A program made the translations under genes and the position numbers. 64,000 nucleotides of DNA from Modestobacter versicolor (GTDB lineage: Bacteria > Actinomycetota > Actinomycetes > Mycobacteriales > Geodermatophilaceae), in contig NZ_JACIBU010000001.1 in the NCBI RefSeq assembly GCF_014195485.1, positions 620,001 through 684,000 on the forward strand, given 5' to 3'. The notes under the pieces are model-generated. The model was given only the letters and a program-made list of their open reading frames with translations. It was not told the DNA's origin and ran no database searches. This document shows, piece after piece, positions 60,540 to 64,000 of the stretch. How positions within the stretch are numbered: the first letter of the stretch is position 1; the number at the start of each line of letters is the position of its first letter.

Positions 60540-61426
60540 CCCGGCGTCAGCGCCGCGGCCACGACCTCGACGATCCGGGGGAGCAGCACACCGTCCGGGT
60601 CGTGGTCCGGGTTCACCTCGGTGAGCACGAGCCCGGCCAGGGCGTCGCTGCTGCAGAAGACCGCGAGCGCGGCTGCGACCTCGTCCAGGGCGAGCCCGGC
60701 CGAGTGCGGGAAGTTGGCCAGCGGGAAGTCGTTGGTGTCCAGCACGTCGACGTCCAGGTGCACGAGGACGGCGTCGGCGGCGGCCTCCAGCCGGCGCAGC
60801 GCGGCGGCGGCGTGGCCGGCCGGGTCGGTGCGGACGACGGGCGCCGGGGTCGCGGAGAGCCGGTGCGCCACCAGCTGGGTCCACTGGTCGGTGTCCAGCT
60901 CCCCGGGGTCGAATCCGAAGAGCTCGAGGTGGTCGTCGGGCAGCAGCGGCACCCGGGGGCCGAGGCCGGCCAGCGCGGGGGCGCCGCCGCCGAGCAGGTG
61001 GGTGGTGCCCATCGTGTCCAGGACGCCGGAGGTGCTGCCGCCGGGGGTGTTCAGGTCGGCGTCCCCGTCGACGTAGGCGAGCCCGACGTCGACGTGCCGG
61101 GCGAGGCCTGCGACCACGCCGAGGGTGACCGTGCAGTCGCCCCCCAGCACCAGCGGGCGGCGCCCGGCGGCGTGCACCTCGGACACCCGGTCGGCGACCT
61201 CGGCGGCCAGCTCGACGACCCGGTCCAGGTCGCGGACGCCGTCGACCGGTGGGGTCGGCCGGTGCCGGCGGACGGCGAGGTCGCCGGTGTCCTCGACGTC
61301 GACGCCGGCCGCACGCAGGGCGTCGACCAGCCCCGCCGCGCGGAGCGCCGCCGGTGCCTTCTCCTGGCCGGCGTTGTGCGAGCCGGCGGTGGTGGGGACC
61401 CCGATCACGCCGATGCCCTGCGTCAT
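60497..61426 (-). CDS. Arginase/agmatinase-family protein with altered metal site
   Basis: 309 residues of the ureohydrolase fold: IGVIGVPTTAGSHNAGQEKAP, VLGGDCTVTLG, YVDGDADLNTPGG, GTTHLLGGG and VHLDVDVLDTNDFPLANFP. In arginase the four metal segments are GGDH, DAHxD and DxD. Here the first His is Cys98 and the His of the second is Asp122, while Asp120, Asp124, Asp225 and Asp227 are kept. A changed metal preference or substrate is likely. ATG 61426; the stop TAA at 60497 lies inside the convergent SDR gene. Confidence 0.82.
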   Translation of the reverse strand: MTQGIGVIGVPTTAGSHNAGQEKAPAALRAAGLVDALRAAGVDVEDTGDLAVRRHRPTPPVDGVRDLDRVVELAAEVADRVSEVHAAGRRPLVLGGDCTVTLGVVAGLARHVDVGLAYVDGDADLNTPGGSTSGVLDTMGTTHLLGGGAPALAGLGPRVPLLPDDHLELFGFDPGELDTDQWTQLVAHRLSATPAPVVRTDPAGHAAAALRRLEAAADAVLVHLDVDVLDTNDFPLANFPHSAGLALDEVAAALAVFCSSDALAGLVLTEVNPDHDPDGVLLPRIVEVVAAALTPGQSPPATRRTAPVQ

Positions 61427-61535
61427 CGTCCGAGGCTGGCACCGGTCACCGGGCGGCGACCAGCGCGCGGGCCGGGTTGGCAGCCGAGCGACGGTCGTTG
61501 GCGGCCCGGTTGCCGAGGCCACCCGCCGCGGGGCC

Positions 61536-63004
61536 CTAGAACGGTGGCGGCTCATCTGGCGGGGGTGGCGGGGGTGGCTCAGGTGGTCGTGGTCGCAGGC
61601 CGGGTGGTCGTGGTCGCAGGCCGGGTGGTCGGGTCGTCCGGGTGACGCCCGAGGGTGTGGTGACGTGCAGGGTGCCGTTCCCGTCCAGGGTGAACCGCCA
61701 GCCGGGGGCGAAGGTCTTGAGCCGGTGGTGGGAGCGGCACAGGCAGCACAGGTTGGTGCAGTCGGTGGCTCCACCGCAGGCGTGGGCGGTGACGTGGTCC
61801 AGGTCGGTCCAGCCGGTGCGTTGCCCGCAGTTGGGGACCGGCAGCGGCGGTCGCGGACGGCCAGGAACGCCCGCTGCCGGTCGGTGGGGGCGTAGGCGTC
61901 GGTCGGTGGCGGCGGGCCCAGCACCGGACACCCGCAAGCTGCGACGGGGTGGGTGGAGCAGCCGCGGCGGGCCAACCGGGCCAGCTCCGCGGGGGTGGTG
62001 GTGGCCAGCAGCTCGCCGTCCGGGCCGGTGAGCGCGTAACGCAGGGTGCCGCCGTCGGGGGCGGTGGCCCCGAGGGCGCCGAGGCGGGTGAGGAGCTCGC
62101 GCAGGTGGGTGGCGGTGATCGGCAGCCCGTTGACCTCACCAGGGGTGTGGCCGGCTCCGGTCAGCGCGGCCAGGTCGGCGGTGATGGTCAGATCGGCGCG
62201 TACGTCCGGTAACCCATGATCAGCGGGGCGGCGGACCAGCAGCGACAGCACGTGCGCCCGCAGCGCGCCGATCGGGCGGTCGTCGCCGGCGGCCTGGAGC
62301 ATCCCGGCGAGCTGGTCGACCACGTCGTAGCACTCCACCGCCTCCTCGCCGGGCAGGTCCGCGGCGAGAGTGGCCCGGCCGTCGGTGGCCGAGGGGTGCA
62401 GGTGCACGTCGGCGGCCTTGGCCGCGGCCTGCCGGCGCTGCTCGGCGGCAGCGGCGTCCAGGCGGAGCATCTCCTGGGTGGCGCGGGCCGTGAGCCGCGC
62501 CACCGACAGGTCCCGGGCCTCGCTCAGCAGGGTGGCCTCGACCTGGCCGGCGACATCGGGGCTGGTGTGCATCAGCACCTCGGCCAGCTGGGTCGCCCGG
62601 CGCTCGTCCAGCTCGCCGGCGGCCAGCGCGGCGAAGGTCGCGGGCAGCTTGGTCAGCCAGGTGCGGGCGCGGGCGTGCCGGTAGTCGGCGGTGCCGCGGC
62701 CCAGGTTGAGCACCGCGGACAGCTCCGCGGTGAAGAACTCACTCACCCCGCCGTCCACACCCCCACCGGTCCAGCTCCGCCGGCGGGCACCAGGGGCACC
62801 GGCGGGTGGGTCCAGCGCGGCCGGGCGGGCGTGGGCTAAGGCCACGATCAGCTCCGCCTCGTAGGCGGCGTCCGCAGCCCGCCGCCGCTGCACCGCCTGC
62901 AGCTCCCGGGCGATCTTGTCGTCCGACAACCAGGAGATCGGCAGCCGTGACGGGGCGACCCGGTGCGGGGACACCAGGTCGATCAGCACCGCCGTCTCGG
63001 TCAC
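61536..63004 (-). pseudogene. DUF222-HNH nuclease family gene with a frameshift (13E12-type)
   Basis: The DUF222 part is intact from GTG 63004 (VTETAVLIDLVSPHRV) through LRYALTGPDGELLATTTP to FLAVRDRRCR. At about 61836-61838 one base appears to be missing. Before it the frame reads DRRCR, after it the HNH part continues in the next frame as PNCGQRTGWTDLDHVTAH and LCRSHHRLKTF, ending at TAG 61536-61538. The Pro-rich tail is built on a 21-bp tandem repeat. The break lies just before the HNH motif, so the nuclease would be lost unless this is a sequencing error. A LexA-type box precedes the start. Confidence 0.85.
61582..61630. repeat. 21-bp tandem repeat, 2.3 copies
   Basis: The unit GGTGGTCGTGGTCGCAGGCC plus one G occurs twice without change (61582-61602, 61603-61623) and then partly. 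On the minus strand it codes for the heptad PGLRPRP in the C-terminal tail of the DUF222-HNH protein, so copy number can change without frameshift. Confidence 0.8.
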
Positions 63005-63008
63005 GGGT

Positions 63009-63022
63009 CGAACATACGTTCG
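63009..63022 (-). promoter_or_regulatory. LexA-type SOS box upstream of the DUF222-HNH gene
   Basis: CGAAC-ATAC-GTTCG is a perfect match to the Gram-positive/actinobacterial SOS box CGAAC-N4-GTTCG. It lies 5 bp before the GTG start. On the minus strand its centre contains TATGTT, a usable -10 at leaderless distance. LexA would thus cover the promoter, and DNA damage would induce the gene. Confidence 0.8.
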
Positions 63023-63150
63023 GGGTACGACAGTTCTGGCGAGCTGCGCGACTGCCGGGCGAGTGGCCGGTGGTGCAGGTGTGACGAGAGAGCCCGGAGG
63101 GGAGAGACGTGCAGGTCGGACGCCAGTGCGCTGCTGGTTCGAGTCACGGT

Positions 63151-63167
63151 CGGCCCGCATCGGGCCG
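63151..63167. other. Small perfect hairpin before the His-rich ORF
   Basis: CGGCCCG-CAT-CGGGCCG pairs over 7 bp, 12 bp upstream of the GTG at 63179. It may form in the 5' leader and affect translation, or be chance in GC-rich sequence. Confidence 0.35.
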
Positions 63168-63178
63168 ATAAGACCATC

Positions 63179-63487
63179 GTGACCCGTCATCACCTCGGTG
63201 AGAGCTCCCCGCGGAGCCCGCAGTGGTTCGACTCCGCGCACCAGGCCGACATCCTCGCGGCCTTCGACACCGTGCTGGCCGCCGGGCTGCACGAGCGCGC
63301 CCACGGGCACGGGCACAGCCATGCCGGGCCCCGCCCGGAGCGGGTCCGCGAGCTCGGCCAGCTGGCCGCCGCCAGCGCGCTGCCCGCCCGGGCCGCGCTG
63401 CTGCGCTGGGGCGCGCTCTCGCCCACCGTCCGGCACCAGCTGCTGACCAGCTGGTACGGCAGCACCCAGCGCGCCTCCGCCGCCTGA
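63179..63487 (+). CDS. Small His-rich protein of unknown function
   Basis: 102 residues from GTG 63179 (VTRHHLGESSPRSPQWFDSAH). The run HERAHGHGHSHAG in the middle could bind metal. The rest is helical (ADILAAFDTVLAAGL; ELGQLAAASALPARAALLRWG). No known family is recognised and no ribosome site is clear, so the start is uncertain. Reading frame and codon positions look normal for the host. Confidence 0.5.
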   Translation: MTRHHLGESSPRSPQWFDSAHQADILAAFDTVLAAGLHERAHGHGHSHAGPRPERVRELGQLAAASALPARAALLRWGALSPTVRHQLLTSWYGSTQRASAA

Positions 63488-63535
63488 CCCGCGGTCAGCC
63501 GCGGCGGACCCGCCCGCGGCCTGCGGACAGCCCCC

Positions 63536-64000
63536 TCAGGGGCGCGGCACGTTGCGCAGGTTGCTGCGCGCCAGGTCGATCATCTTCCCGACCCCGCCGC
63601 CGAGCACCATCTTCGACGCCGAGGTCGCGAACCCCCGGATCTGCTCCCCGGTGATCGCCGGGGGGATCGACAGCGCGTTGGCGTCGGTCACGAACTCCAT
63701 CAGCACCGGGCCCGGCTCTGCCAGCCCCTTCTCCAGCGTCGAGCGCACCTCGCGCGGGTCCTCCACGCGGTAGGCGGGGATCCCGACGCCGGCGGCGATC
63801 GCCGAGAAGTCCGTCGGCTCGTGGTCGGTCTCGAAGTCGGGGATGCCGTCGACCATCATCTCCAGCTTCACCATGCCGAGCGACGCGTTGTTGAACAGCA
63901 CGATCTTCACCGGGAGCCGGTGCAGCCGGACGGTGATCAGCTCGCCGAGCAGCATGGCCAGCCCGCCGTCCCCGCTCATCGAGACCACCTGCCGGCCGGG
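63536..64000 (-). CDS. Thiamine-diphosphate enzyme, PoxB type (C-terminal part)
   Basis: The last 154 codons of a ThDP-dependent enzyme; the 5' part lies beyond the window. The cofactor motif is MSGDGGLAMLLGELITV followed by IVLFNNASLGMVKLEM, the GDG...NN pattern. Wording around GIPDFETDHEPTDFSAIAAGVGIPAYRV and the C-terminal GKMIDLARSNLRNVPRP resembles pyruvate dehydrogenase (quinone)/pyruvate oxidase PoxB. Acts on pyruvate at the membrane to give acetate and CO2 in that subfamily. Confidence 0.85.
   Translation of the reverse strand, partial: PGRQVVSMSGDGGLAMLLGELITVRLHRLPVKIVLFNNASLGMVKLEMMVDGIPDFETDHEPTDFSAIAAGVGIPAYRVEDPREVRSTLEKGLAEPGPVLMEFVTDANALSIPPAITGEQIRGFATSASKMVLGGGVGKMIDLARSNLRNVPRP

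Noticed and set aside
63134..63162. tRNA-like T-arm sequence GGTTCGAGTC
   Set aside because: The flanking bases do not form a T stem, and no acceptor, D or anticodon arm can be folded around it, so it is not supported as a tRNA or an attachment-site remnant.
60497..63436. A single 979-residue DUF222-arginase fusion protein
   Set aside because: The continuous frame is created by the frameshift before the HNH motif. The HNH part continues in another frame to its own stop, and the arginase-family part has its own ATG and complete N-terminus.

Overview
The window is a very GC-rich actinobacterial chromosome segment with strong third-position G/C, many GTG starts and many 1-4 nt gene overlaps. 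The block fabG, enoyl-ACP reductase (inhA type), hemH with Fe-S-type cysteines, a reverse-strand conserved gene, nfeD and an SPFH gene keeps the mycobacterial order (Rv1483-Rv1488). Together with the SigB/RsbW/RsbV set, Ku/LigD and a DUF222-HNH gene this points to Actinomycetia. A Geodermatophilaceae-like host (Blastococcus, Modestobacter or Geodermatophilus) is my inference, not a proven assignment.

Layout. 1-2662: end of an oligopeptide-type ABC importer (two permeases, two ATPases). 2689-9674 (minus): seven tightly overlapping catabolic genes, transcribed as DUF6282 hydrolase, DUF849/BKACE beta-keto acid cleavage enzyme, cupin, HpcH/HpaI aldolase, SDR, iron-type alcohol dehydrogenase and aldehyde dehydrogenase. 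Divergent from it, 9856-16444 (plus): IclR regulator, polyamine-type ABC importer (permease, permease, ATPase, then lipoprotein), a second IclR regulator and an NTF2-like protein. I read the whole 2.7-16.4 kb stretch as one uptake-and-degradation island for an unknown carbon source; it is the best candidate for an undescribed pathway.

16.4-26.5 kb: stand-alone ACT-domain gene, fatty-acid/haem/membrane-microdomain block, general-stress sigma factor with its anti-sigma kinase, topoisomerase IB, anti-anti-sigma factor and a DUF5709-like acidic protein. 26.6-30.8 kb: DUF1360 protein and a complete NHEJ set in which LigD is split into a PE+ligase protein and a separate polymerase. 30.9-34.6 kb: DUF6518 membrane protein, Fur regulator with catalase, two small genes, and two copies of a covarying hairpin element. 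34.7-48.2 kb: mixed housekeeping and accessory genes, including a SatD-like/membrane pair, a MurA enzyme carrying an N-terminal HTH domain beside a palindrome, a dienelactone hydrolase, an ankyrin protein, two MFS carriers, a GH13 hydrolase, a spermidine-synthase-like protein and an alpha/beta hydrolase.

48.3-55.7 kb: 5-oxoproline module: NRAMP-like carrier, pxpA, pxpB, pxpC and a MalT-type LuxR regulator on the minus strand, with a GntR regulator and a DUF1445 (YcsI) protein divergent from them. 55.7-64 kb: degenerate ECF-sigma-like protein with a membrane partner, HemK-like methyltransferase, CitE-like lyase, SDR and an arginase-family protein whose 3' ends overlap, a frameshifted DUF222-HNH gene under a LexA-type SOS box, a small His-rich ORF and the 3' part of a PoxB-type enzyme.

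No tRNA, rRNA, CRISPR array, insertion sequence or replication origin was found. Intergenic structures of note are long perfect hairpins between convergent genes, two families of intergenic palindromes/hairpins, and several inverted repeats in front of regulator genes.
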